Shown here: in pieces, positions 17,380-25,011 of the stretch
Position numbering within the stretch: the stretch's first letter is position 1
Layout: the number at the start of each line of letters is the position of its first letter
Assembly: GCA_016708925.1 (NCBI GenBank)
Contig: JADJET010000011.1
Span: 1-64,000 of the forward strand
Direction of reading: 5' to 3'
Length of the DNA: 64,000 nt
Origin: Gammaproteobacteria bacterium
Lineage (GTDB): Bacteria; Pseudomonadota; Gammaproteobacteria; Pseudomonadales; Porticoccaceae
Position numbers and translations under genes: made by a program
Notes under the pieces: generated by a model
Databases searched by the model: none
Told to the model about the DNA's origin: nothing
Seen by the model: only the letters and a program-made list of their open reading frames with translations

Positions 17380-18464
17380 GCCCCGCCACCGACATATTCA
17401 TCGATCTGGCGCAGGCAGACCGTCTGCATGTCTTCCCGACGCTCATGGGCACGATGCCAGGCGACGATGGATTCGAGCGCGCGCGCCAGCGGCCAGCGCG
17501 GCCGCCAGCCGAGCCGGGCATGCGCCTTGGCGCAGTCGAGCTTTAAGCAGTGCGCCTCGTGCGGCTGGGGGGTGGTATCGGACTGCCAGCGTGCGCCTTC
17601 GCCCCAGGCGCGGGTGAGCCCGTCGACGAGCCACTGCACCGGGCGGGCATCGGCTTCGGCGGGTCCGAAATTCCAGGCCTCGGCATGGGCAGGGCCGTCT
17701 TCAACCAGCCGCTGCGCCAGCAGCAGGTAGCCGGACAGCGGCTCCAGCACGTGCTGCCACGGACGAATGGCGCCGGGATTGCGGATGGCGACCGGCTCGC
17801 CGGCGGCAATGGCGCGCAGGATGTCCGGAATCAGCCGGTCTTCGGCCCAGTCGCCGCCACCGATGACATTGCCGGCGCGCGCGCTGGCCAGGGCGACGCC
17901 CTGTTGGCCGTTTCGGGCCGGGTTGAAATACGAATTGCGATAGGCCGCGGTGACCAACTCGGCGCAGCCTTTGCTGTTGCTGTAGGGATCATGGCCGCCC
18001 ATGGGCTCGTTTTCGCGATAGCCCCATATCCATTCCCGGTTTTCGTAGCATTTGTCGCTGGTGACATTGACCACGGCGCGCACGCTGTCGGTCTGGCGCA
18101 CGGCTTCGAGCAGATGCACGGTGCCCATGACGTTGGTGGCGTAGGTTTCGACGGGAGCCTGATACGAGTAGCGCACCAGCGGTTGGGCGGCCATGTGGAT
18201 GACGATTTCGGGTTTCGCGTCGCGCATCGCGCTGGCCAGGGCTTCGCCATCGCGGATGTCGGCGATGAGCGAGCGCATCCCGGCACCGACCCGGGCGACT
18301 TCAAACAGGCTGGGCGTGGTGGGCGGAGCAAGGGCGTAGCCGGTGAGCTCGGCACCGAGCTGCTGCAACCACAGGGAAAGCCAGCCCCCCTTGAAACCGG
18401 TGTGGCCGGTCAGGAATACGCGCCGACCGCGCCAGAAAGCGGGATCGATGCCATTCACCAGCAT
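17376..18464 (-). CDS. rfbG: CDP-glucose 4,6-dehydratase
   Basis: A 362-residue extended SDR enzyme. VFLTGHTGFKGGWLSLWLQQ is the RfbG-specific nucleotide loop (T-G-H-T-G-F-K-G), VTSDKCYEN carries the catalytic Ser/Asp region, and DPYSNSKGCAEL is the Y-x3-K motif. The start at 18464 overlaps rfbF by 10 bp; a longer frame to 18857 is antisense noise. The enzyme makes CDP-4-keto-6-deoxyglucose from the rfbF product. A decayed fragment of a second such gene lies at 20555-20700. Confidence 0.95.
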   Translation of the reverse strand: MLVNGIDPAFWRGRRVFLTGHTGFKGGWLSLWLQQLGAELTGYALAPPTTPSLFEVARVGAGMRSLIADIRDGEALASAMRDAKPEIVIHMAAQPLVRYSYQAPVETYATNVMGTVHLLEAVRQTDSVRAVVNVTSDKCYENREWIWGYRENEPMGGHDPYSNSKGCAELVTAAYRNSYFNPARNGQQGVALASARAGNVIGGGDWAEDRLIPDILRAIAAGEPVAIRNPGAIRPWQHVLEPLSGYLLLAQRLVEDGPAHAEAWNFGPAEADARPVQWLVDGLTRAWGEGARWQSDTTPQPHEAHCLKLDCAKAHARLGWRPRWPLARALESIVAWHRAHERREDMQTVCLRQIDEYVGGGA

Positions 18465-19225
18465 TTCCAGGGCGCGGCTCCGGATTGCCAGAGTTCTTCC
18501 AAATGGACTTTGTCGCGCAGCGTGTCCATGGGCTGCCAGAAGCCGGTGTGCGTGTAGGCGGACAACTGCCCGTCGCTGGCGAGGGCTTCGAGCGGTTCGC
18601 GCTCCCATATCATCAGGTCGCCGGCGATGTAGTCCATGACGCCGGGAGACAGTACAAAAAAGCCGCCATTGATCCAGCCGCCATCGCCGTCGGGCTTTTC
18701 GCGAAAGCCGGTGATGCGGTGATTCTCGACATCGAGCGCGCCGAAACGCCCCGGGGGACGCACCGCGGTCACAGTGGCCAAAGTGCCGCGTTCGCGATGA
18801 AAGCGAATGGCCGCACCGACATCGACGTTGCTCAAGCCGTCGCCGTAGGTAAAGCAAAAAGCATCTTCGCCGCGCACATGATTCGCGATCCGCTTCAAGC
18901 GGCCACCGGTCATGGTGTCATCGCCGGTGTCCACCAGGGTGACGCGCCAGGGTTCGGCGTTGTTGTTGTGGACTTCCATGCGGTTGTTGGCGATGTCGAA
19001 GGTGACGTCCGACATGTGCAGGAAGTAATTGGCAAAGTATTCCTTGATCAGGTAGCCCTTGTAACCGAGGCAGATGATGAAATCGTTGATGCCGTGGGCG
19101 GCGTAGATTTTCATGATGTGCCAGAGTATCGGCCTGCCGCCGATCTCGACCATGGGTTTGGGCCGCACGACGGTTTCTTCGCTGAGTCGGGTGCCGAGAC
19201 CGCCGGCAAGGATGACGGCTTTCAT
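18455..19225 (-). CDS. rfbF: Glucose-1-phosphate cytidylyltransferase
   Basis: A 256-residue nucleotidyltransferase starting MKAVILAGGLGTRLSEETVV, the nucleotide-binding G-x-G-T-R-L loop, then RPKPMVEIGGRPILWHIMKI. VTFDIANNRMEVHNN and TYGDGLSNVD are RfbF features, and the C-terminal FWQPMDTLRDKVHLEELW is diagnostic. It catalyses CTP plus glucose-1-phosphate to CDP-glucose, opening the pathway. It is the first gene of rfbF-rfbG-epimerase-C-methyltransferase. The promoter should lie in 19226-19420. Confidence 0.96.
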   Translation of the reverse strand: MKAVILAGGLGTRLSEETVVRPKPMVEIGGRPILWHIMKIYAAHGINDFIICLGYKGYLIKEYFANYFLHMSDVTFDIANNRMEVHNNNAEPWRVTLVDTGDDTMTGGRLKRIANHVRGEDAFCFTYGDGLSNVDVGAAIRFHRERGTLATVTAVRPPGRFGALDVENHRITGFREKPDGDGGWINGGFFVLSPGVMDYIAGDLMIWEREPLEALASDGQLSAYTHTGFWQPMDTLRDKVHLEELWQSGAAPWKCW

Positions 19226-19594
19226 TGCGGACGCTGCCGGTGATGACACGACCGCCCCGCCGTCAACGGGGCGCCATCGACGGGCGGAACGGGAAGAACG
19301 TCTGAATCCCTCGCCGCAGGATTTCCTGCGCCAGTGTTGGGATAACGTCGGGGCTGTTCGCAGCGCTGAGCTTCCATCTGCCTTCCGGTGTCGCGCGATG
19401 GAATGTCGCGCGATGGGTTGGATCATACCGGAGCCGGTCCGGTGGCTCTACCAAAGCTCAAGGTAACTGTGGCCGACTGCACACGCGGGGCGAGGGCCGG
19501 CGGCGGGCACGCAGCGCCCTTCTTCAGGGCTCTCCTGAGCTCCGTCGCAGTGCTCGGGACAGGCTTTTCCCGCCCACGGGTCGCGCGGTGAAAC
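19226..19594. other. Non-coding stretch upstream of rfbF
   Basis: About 370 bp without a gene. It holds the presumed rfb promoter on the minus strand, a short direct duplication of TGTCGCGCGATGG near 19393, and one copy of the dispersed palindrome at 19516-19562. Confidence 0.5.
19516..19562. repeat. Dispersed palindromic repeat, copy 2
   Basis: CCCTTCTTCAGGGCTCTCCT, then GAGCTCCGTCGCAGTGCTCG, then GGACAGG. It shares its core with 3501-3540 and 20501-20550. Confidence 0.6.
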
Positions 19595-20122
19595 TCATGA
19601 CTTACACTTTGCGGCCGGCAGTGGCGCGGGCCAGTGCGGTACGGACGCGCCAAAGCGGTTGCTGGCGTAGGCGTTCACGGCGTTATAGGTACTCACCAGC
19701 AGCGGCACCAGTTCAGCCGCGCGGTTCAGGGCGCCGGCAAATTCCGCTTCGTCCCGCATGTATTCGTGGACGAGGCGGTTACGCAGGTTGCGTGCTTCCA
19801 TCCAGTCGGTCACGGACGCCAGCAGTCCCAGCTTTTCCATGCGGTTGAGGTTGTCGAGCGCGGCGCCGGGGGTTTCGAGCAGCCGCCGCCGGAGTTCGGG
19901 AATGAGTTTGTCGCCCAGGGTATCCTGCATGCGACCGAACCGGGTGGCGAAGGCATCGGTCCGTTCGGCCAATTCCGGGTGGTCTTCCAGTCGCTGCACC
20001 CAGATCGCGTCGATGGTATCGGCAAACAGGCGCCCGGTGGTACCGATCAGATGCCGACCTTCCTTCTCCACCGTCTGCAACAGAAACAACAGACGGTCGT
20101 CGCTTTGCCCGGTCGTTGTCAC
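19595..20122 (-). CDS. HEPN-domain toxin of an MNT/HEPN pair (copy 2)
   Basis: A 175-residue homologue of the HEPN at 14670: it shares RFGRMQDTLGDKLIPELRRR and the RNRLVHEY motif (R-x4-H-x-Y). The N-terminus is about 15 residues longer and the C-terminus has an extra basic tail. The ATG overlaps the MNT stop by 4 bp, as in the other pairs. Catalytic residues are intact, so it is probably functional. Confidence 0.85.
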   Translation of the reverse strand: MTTTGQSDDRLLFLLQTVEKEGRHLIGTTGRLFADTIDAIWVQRLEDHPELAERTDAFATRFGRMQDTLGDKLIPELRRRLLETPGAALDNLNRMEKLGLLASVTDWMEARNLRNRLVHEYMRDEAEFAGALNRAAELVPLLVSTYNAVNAYASNRFGASVPHWPAPLPAAKCKS

Positions 20123-20439
20123 AGCGCTATCCCCTCGCGGCGCGCCACGGCGTGAATGGCTTGGGGCTTGGTTTCAGGGTCCACAAGGATGATGTCGATG
20201 CGTTGTTCGCCGAGGGCAAGCTGCAATCTGGCCGCCAGGCGGCTCGCAGCCGCCGCCCGATTCGGGAGTGCGTGCCCGACCTCCACATAAAGATCGATGT
20301 CCCCGCCGCAGGCATTGTCGTCCACCCGCGAGCCGAACAGGCGCACGCAGGCCCCCGGGCCGAAGGTTCGCGCGGTTTCCTCGACGATGGCATGACGTTG
20401 TTCGTCAGTCAGGCGCATGGGGTCTGTGGTGGTTCTCAT
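20119..20439 (-). CDS. MNT-type nucleotidyltransferase antitoxin (copy 2)
   Basis: A 106-residue minimal nucleotidyltransferase with CVRLFGSRVDDNACGGDIDL and a third acidic residue in RIDIILV. An internal ATG at 20418 (MRLTDEQRHAIVEE) aligns with the start of copy 1 and is an equally good start. Neither start has a clear ribosome site. It is coupled to the downstream HEPN gene. Confidence 0.85.
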   Translation of the reverse strand: MRTTTDPMRLTDEQRHAIVEETARTFGPGACVRLFGSRVDDNACGGDIDLYVEVGHALPNRAAAASRLAARLQLALGEQRIDIILVDPETKPQAIHAVARREGIAL

Positions 20440-20500
20440 GGGTTCGCGTTTTGCCAGTCTATCCTGTAGCCAAATGCCGTGCAGCTTGCCGGGGTGGGTA

Positions 20501-20550
20501 TGCTGAGCCCTTCGTCGGGGCTCTCCTGAGCTCCGATGAAGGGCTCAGGG
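20501..20550. repeat. Dispersed palindromic repeat, copy 3 (best hairpin)
   Basis: CTGAGCCCTTCGTCGG pairs with CCGATGAAGGGCTCAG, leaving a short loop that contains CTCTCCTGAGC. A 15-16 bp stem with one mismatch results. No T-tract follows on either side, so I favour a REP-type element over a terminator. Confidence 0.7.
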
Positions 20551-20554
20551 CGTT

Positions 20555-20700
20555 CATGTTTTCGTTGCGCTGGAATGCGCGATGCGCGGCGGCGAGAGAT
20601 TCGAGCGCGCGCTCAAGATGCTACAGCGGACGCCAGCCCGGCCGCGCGCCGTGGGGCCATCCAGCTTTAGGTAATGGACCCGCTGACCGGGGACCGGGAG
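20555..20700 (-). pseudogene. Remnant of a second rfbG-like dehydratase (C-terminus)
   Basis: Two minus frames together read LKLDGPTARGRAG, then WRPL, a stop, then HLERALESLAAAHRAFQRNENMN. This follows the C-terminus of the intact RfbG (LKLDCAKAHARLGWRPRWPL, then ARALESIVAWHRAHERREDM). At least one frame change and one stop are present. It shows that the sugar operon was once duplicated or exchanged here. Confidence 0.6.
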
Positions 20701-20789
20701 CTGTGCCTGCCCAGATCCGCAATGACGGAACAGAGCTCCCCCGGTATGACCGCGGTGCATGGGTGTCTGCGCAGCAGCGACCGTCGCTT

Positions 20790-21278
20790 TCACGCGCCGC
20801 ACGCGATGCCCAGGTGGGTCGTGGCATAGCTCCGGATCAGGGCGTAGTCCGCGTGCATGCGATCCGTGAACCGGCAAGCCCGTTCGAGAGCGGCCGCGGG
20901 ATCGCCGGGCTGGTCGATGTATTCGTGCACCAGCCGGTTGCGCAGGCCACGCATTTCGAACCAGGGCTCGGCCGCCGCCACCAGTCCCAGACGCTCCATG
21001 CGGTCCAGATTGTCGATCGCGGCCATCACGGGCTCGCCGGCCGCCAGCAACAGCGCGGGGATCAGTTTATCGATCACCGTGTCCTGCATGCGGGCAAATT
21101 TGGCGCCGAAGGATTCGAGTCTGTCGATGCCGGTGTCGTCGCCGAGCAACCCGCTGACCCGACCGGCATCCACGCGCCAGTCATCGCCCAGCAGCCGATG
21201 CCGGACCGCCCGCAGATGGACGTCTTCCCGTTCGACCAGCCGGGCGAGCCGTTCCCGTTCGGGCGCCAATGCGGTCAC
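20790..21278 (-). CDS. HEPN-domain toxin of an MNT/HEPN pair (copy 3)
   Basis: A 162-residue HEPN with FARMQDTVIDKLIPALLLAA and RNRLVHEYIDQPGD, keeping the full R-x4-H-x-Y motif. The N-terminal half is more divergent than in copies 1 and 2. The start overlaps the MNT stop by 4 bp. Its partner's 5' end has been cut by an IS, so expression of this toxin may now rely on the IS end or be lost. Confidence 0.83.
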   Translation of the reverse strand: MTALAPERERLARLVEREDVHLRAVRHRLLGDDWRVDAGRVSGLLGDDTGIDRLESFGAKFARMQDTVIDKLIPALLLAAGEPVMAAIDNLDRMERLGLVAAAEPWFEMRGLRNRLVHEYIDQPGDPAAALERACRFTDRMHADYALIRSYATTHLGIACGA

Positions 21279-21560
21279 AGGACGACTCCCGTTTGCCAGG
21301 CCTGTTCGTCGATGGGGCGCGCGGCGGCCCCGCGCCGATGCACGACGATGTCGATGCGGCGGTCACCGAGCCGGCGAATCAGGCGGGCATAAAATTTGAG
21401 CTCGCGATCCAGCAGCTCGGCGGGGCTGCCTTCCGTTTCGACGTGCAGGTCGATATCGCCGCCACGGATATGGTCGTCCACGCGCGAGCCGAACAGGCGC
21501 ACACTGGCTTGCGGCCCGAACGCGCGAACGGCCTCCTCGACGATGGTGTGGCGTTGTTCG
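21275..21560 (-). pseudogene. MNT-type nucleotidyltransferase (copy 3), 5' end disrupted by IS
   Basis: NEQRHTIVEEAVRAFGPQAS leads into VRLFGSRVDDHIRGGDIDLH and RRIDIVVHRR, all catalytic residues present. The gene's first few codons are replaced by the end of the IS at 21564. The IS offers an in-frame ATG (ATGTCAACAGGCCC from its terminal repeat), which could restart translation with a changed N-terminus. I see no obvious native start beyond the other IS end. Confidence 0.75.
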
Positions 21561-21563
21561 TTA

Positions 21564-22386
21564 GGGCCTGTTGACATTTAAGTAAGCCACACGAAGGAAG
21601 CCACCAGAGCGATGAAGGCGGAGAAGCGACTGGCGAGTTTGTCGTAGCGCGTGGCGATGCGGTGGAATTCTTTGAGGCGGCAGAAGAAGCGCTCGATGAG
21701 GTTGCGATGCTTGTATTTGTGCTGATCGTAATCGCGTGTCTGACGGCGATTCCCCGCGCGGCGGATGACCGCTTCAGCGCCTGCTTGCACGAGGGTCTGA
21801 ATGAGCGCATCGGCGTCATAGGCTTTGTCGGCGGCGACGGTCTGCGCGGGAACACCCTCGATCAAGTCGTGCGCCTGCGTGATGTCATGGACTTGCCCGG
21901 CGGTGAGCTGCCAGCGCGCCAGGTTGCCCAGCCCTTCGACCAGCGCGTGAATCTTGGTCGTCAATCCGCCACGCGAGCGGCCGATCGCTGGCTGCCGTTT
22001 TTTTTGGAGCACCGGCGGCATGCTGGTGAGCTCTGACAATGGTGGAATCGAGGAACACTTCCTCGAAGTCGGCGTCTTGGGCCAGCTCGGCGAAGACCCG
22101 ATGCCAGACGCCGGCGTTGGACCACCGTGAGAATCGCTTGTACACGCTGTTCCACGGACCGAACGCTTCCGGCAGATCACGCCACGGTGCGCCGGCGCGC
22201 GCGATCCACAGCACCGCGTCGACGAACAGCCGATTGTCCTTGGCCGTCCTGCCACGGTCGCCGGCCTTGCCAGGCAGCATGGGCTCGATCCGCTCCCACT
22301 GGTCGTTCCGCAAGTTCCTTCGTGCCATTGATCCAACTCCGTCAACGAGTTGGATCGGTAGTTTAAACATAAATGTCAACAGGTCC
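21564..22386 (-). mobile_element. IS5-family (IS427-like) insertion sequence
   Basis: An 823-bp element. Terminal inverted repeats: GGGCCTGTTGACATTTA at the left, and GGACCTGTTGACATTTA when the right end is reverse-complemented, 16 of 17 matching. Both ends are flanked by TA (21562-21563 and 22387-22388), the 2-bp target duplication of the IS427 subgroup. It carries one two-frame transposase. It has inserted in the start of an MNT antitoxin gene. Confidence 0.92.
21578..22328 (-). CDS. IS5-family DDE transposase, two overlapping frames
   Basis: The first frame starts MARRNLRNDQWERIEPMLPG (22328) and runs to 21885. It contains the first catalytic Asp in FLDSTIVRAHQHAAG. The second frame continues with RSRGGLTTKIHALVEG, VAADKAYDADALI (second Asp) and HRNLIERFFCRLKEFHRIAT (the Glu), and ends at 21578. 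The join lies at a run of eight A (8 T on the plus strand, near 22000), where IS427-group elements use programmed -1 frameshifting. All DDE residues are present, so it is probably active. Confidence 0.92.
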
Positions 22387-22453
22387 TAAAATTTTCTTGA
22401 CTGAGACATCCCCACCGGGGCGAGCACCGGTGGGGGCACCACGAATCCGCGCG

Positions 22454-22666
22454 TTATCTGACCCGCGATCCAGGGCGACCACGCTTGTTATCACGCGTTG
22501 TCGTGGCGCCACGGGCGTTTTTGCGGTGGTGAAAAATGAGTGCCCCGCAGCCGACTAGAATCAAAGCAGACACTTGTCCGATCAAACCCACACCGTGAAT
22601 ACAAAAAGTCGCGACGCCTGCAACGACGCACAAAAAAGGCTTCGCCTTGTAAAACAACCCTTCCAT
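22454..22666 (-). CDS. Small putative membrane protein, unknown function
   Basis: A 70-residue frame from the ATG at 22666: MEGLFYKAKPFLCVVAGVAT leads into two hydrophobic segments (roughly residues 9-25 and 29-48), then a basic tail HHRKNARGATTTRDNKRG. The pattern of two helices plus a charged C-terminus suggests an inner-membrane miniprotein. I do not recognise a family. It stands alone between the IS and a repeat array. The frame is open further upstream, but that part has no membrane or family features. Confidence 0.45.
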   Translation of the reverse strand: MEGLFYKAKPFLCVVAGVATFCIHGVGLIGQVSALILVGCGALIFHHRKNARGATTTRDNKRGRPGSRVR

Positions 22667-22944
22667 TGAACCCCCAAAAGTTGGCCATCGCGGCACTCCA
22701 AAAAAAATCGGAGGCCCTTGCTCAGGGTAGCTCGCCTCACCAGCAACGCCTGAGTTGGTTTGGCGAATCGCTTCCCTGCTGAGTTGTGCCGTGCTGGACA
22801 GAAGCAAGCGGCGCGGAGAGTAGACGCGACGCCCGGCATTGTCGTCAACCCCGCCGGTCAACTACCCGGGGATGCTCTGAATAGCCACGTAATAGCCGTT
22901 TCCGCGCACTGTCGCCCATGCGAGGGGGGTGGTATCAGGGTCTT

Positions 22945-23205
22945 CTGGATGCCCGCTTCCGCGGGCATGACGGTGATTCGGAGTAGCCCTAAGAGTGCTC
23001 TGCATAACCACCCAATCGTCGTTCCCGCGCATGCGGGAACCCAGGAATATCAGGACCCCCTGGATGCCCGCTTCCGCGGGCATGACGGTGATTCGGAGTA
23101 GCCCTAAGAGTGCTCTGCCTAACCACCCAATCGTCGTTCCCGCGCATGCGGGACCGAAATATCAGGCCCCTGGATGCCCGCTTCCGCGGGCGTGACGGTT
23201 ATTCA
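22945..23205. repeat. 115-bp tandem duplication of REP-like units
   Basis: The block starting CTGGATGCCCGCTTCCGCGG at 22945 is repeated at 23060 with the same following bases through CCTAAGAGTGCTCTGC and TTCCCGCGCATGCGGGA. A degenerate third copy begins near 23171. Each unit contains two small palindromes (CCCGCTTCCGCGGG and TTCCCGCGCATGCGGGAA). The region is non-coding. Confidence 0.8.
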
Positions 23206-23254
23206 GAATATCCCTGGTGATCCAGACCCGGACACCGGCTTTTCCCACCCGATC

Positions 23255-23734
23255 TCATGCGGTTCCCGGATCGGCGATGCCGGCCGCCGCCAGGCGTGCG
23301 CGCCACTGTGCGTAGCATCCGAGCAAGGCACGCGCGGCGGCGATGCCGGCCAGCAACGCGGCGAAGCGCAGCTCCCGGTGGTGGGGATATTCGCGCGCCA
23401 GCCGGTTGCGCACGCCGCGCCACGCCAGCCAGGCGTCGACGTCGAGATAGCCGAGCTGTTCGAGGCGGTCGAGCTGGGCGTGCGTTGCGCTGGTGGCATG
23501 GGACTCCTTCAGCGCGGCGAGCGTGAGCGGCGCGAGGCGCTCGCCGAGCACATCCTGGAGTTTGATGAAGCCGAACAGCACTTGGTCCACCGGACGCGCA
23601 TGACCGCAATGCGCTTCCAGGGATTCCCAGTCAGCGGCGGGCGCGCGATCCCATTCCATCAGGGCCGCGGCAAGCATCGCCGCATGCTGATCGGCCTCCC
23701 ACAAGGTGGCGACGAGCCGGCCCGGCGGACTCAT
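23255..23734 (-). CDS. Lone HEPN-like protein with a degenerate active site
   Basis: A 159-residue helical protein of the same subfamily as the three HEPN toxins: FIKLQDVLGERLAPLTLAAL and AWRGVRNRLAREYPHH align with the shared motifs. The catalytic His of R-x4-H-x-Y is Arg here (RNRLAREY). No MNT gene is next to it; upstream on the same strand is only frame noise. It may be an inactivated paralogue or an inhibitor, but no function can be assigned. The start ATG at 23734 was chosen because upstream residues have no similarity. Confidence 0.65.
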   Translation of the reverse strand: MSPPGRLVATLWEADQHAAMLAAALMEWDRAPAADWESLEAHCGHARPVDQVLFGFIKLQDVLGERLAPLTLAALKESHATSATHAQLDRLEQLGYLDVDAWLAWRGVRNRLAREYPHHRELRFAALLAGIAAARALLGCYAQWRARLAAAGIADPGTA

Positions 23735-23967
23735 GTCGGCACCTGCGGAACGCCGGTCGGTTTCACGCCAGCCGCCATGGGCGGCGAAGCCAGCGGGTGG
23801 CGCGCCGCCGTGGCGTTTGCTTTTCTCACTTTCGAACTCAGACGCATGGGATCCTCGACCGGGAATACGCCGTTCATGGTACGGAGCATTTCCCCGCCGC
23901 GCGAGAACCCGGTGGCAACACCACGGGGACGATTTGCGATGCCGCGGGGCGCCCGTACAATCGCGCC

Positions 23968-24308
23968 ATGGACATGAACCGCTACGCCGCCCTTTCAAGG
24001 CGTCCGAGCCGGCCCGCCTGCGCATCGTCCATCTGCTCCGGCAGCGCGGCGGAGCTGTGCGTATGCGACCTGGTGGACGCGCTCGAACTGCCCCAGAGCG
24101 CGGTGTCGCGTCATCTCGCGTATCTGCGCCATCACGGACTGGTGGCGGCGCGCCGCGAGGGCACCGGATGCACTACCAGCTCGCGCCCGCCACGCCTTTT
24201 GCCGAACGCCTGCTGACCCTGCTCGGCAGCGATACGGATGCCATCCCCGAACTGCGCGACGCGCGCCGCCTCGCCAAAATGCGGCCCAGCGGTGCCGGGC
24301 GCCTCTGA
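23968..24308 (+). CDS. arsR: ArsR-family metalloregulator (frameshifted)
   Basis: Pieces in two frames make one protein: MDMNRYAAL, then SEPARLRIVHLLRQRGG, then AELCVCDLVDALELPQSAVS and RHLAYLRHHGLVAARREGT, then MHYQLAPATPFAERLLTLLG. The ELCVCDLVDAL segment is the arsenic-binding C-x-C of ArsR, in helix alpha-3, and SAVSRHLAYLRHHGLV is the recognition helix. At least two indels (near 24000 and 24170) are needed. The arsenate genes follow at 25 kb, with a palindromic site before them. Confidence 0.78.
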
Positions 24309-24309
24309 A

Positions 24310-24960
24310 AATCCGTCATGCCGCGCTGCGGCTTCAAAGGCATCAGGAATTGGGCACGCTGCGCTTTGCCCCCCTACGATTTGGTTTCCAACATTTCCGC
24401 CGGCTGTGGGTTTTCACCAGCCTCTCGGCGGGCATCAGGCGGGTTCCCGCTTGCGCGGCGGCGCGGGGTGGTCGTTCTGCGTCGAAGGGTGGGCAAGCGC
24501 GCCCGCGGATCTCCGCCCGCCCGTGCCTCCCGCGGGGCGCGGCGGCGGCCTTTGCCCCCCTACGATTTGTGTTTCAGCATTTCCGCCGACTGTGGACGTT
24601 TTTCCAGCCTCTCAAGCGGGGATCCAGAACTGGGTTCCCGCCCCCGCCCCCGCCTTCGCGGGGGCAGGCACTTCGCGGGGGCAGGCATTGCGCGGGAACG
24701 ACGCTGGGGTGGTCGTTCTGCGTCGTAGGGTGGGCAAAGCGCAGCGTGCCCACGCGGATCTCCGCCCGCCACCGCGCCCTGTCCCGCGTGGGCACGGCCT
24801 ATCGGCCTTTGCCCACCCTACGATTTGGTTTCCAGTATTTCCGCCGGCTGTGAGGTTTTCACGCAGCCTCTTAAGCGGGCATCCAGAAGGCCCTGGGTTC
24901 CCGCTTGCGCGGGAACGGCGCTGGGGTGGTTGTTCAGACCATCCTCAACGGTTGTAGTTG
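24310..24960. repeat. Intergenic array of mixed REP-like repeats
   Basis: Three imperfect tandem units each contain CCTACGATTTGG or a close variant, CATTTCCGCCG, a GGCATC/GGGATCCAGAA stretch and GGTTCCCGC. Interspersed are GGGTGGGCAAAGCGCAGCGTG elements, near 24470 and 24730. The array separates arsR from the arsenate genes. No open frame here has protein similarity. Confidence 0.7.
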
Positions 24961-24981
24961 ATCGGTCATATTTTATGGTTA

Positions 24982-25001
24982 ATATCCGCTTAACCGGATA
25001 T
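24982..25001. promoter_or_regulatory. Likely ArsR operator
   Basis: ATATCCGCTTAACCGGATAT is a 20-bp palindrome with one mismatched pair, in an AT-rich gap 10 bp before the start of the GAPDH gene. ArsR-family operators commonly have ATA...TAT arms like these. Binding by the adjacent ArsR is inferred. Confidence 0.6.
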
Positions 25002-25011
25002 ACGACTTAAT

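Noticed and set aside
17550..18557. Long plus-strand open frame over rfbG
   Set aside because: Shadow of a well-supported gene, due to high GC third positions.
20501..20550. Hairpin as a terminator
   Set aside because: No T-tract on either side, and related copies occur elsewhere away from gene ends.
22945..23205. Possible CRISPR array from repeated GGATGCCCGC blocks
   Set aside because: Units are 115 bp with almost no unique spacer, only two to three copies, and small palindromes typical of REP elements. No cas genes are present.
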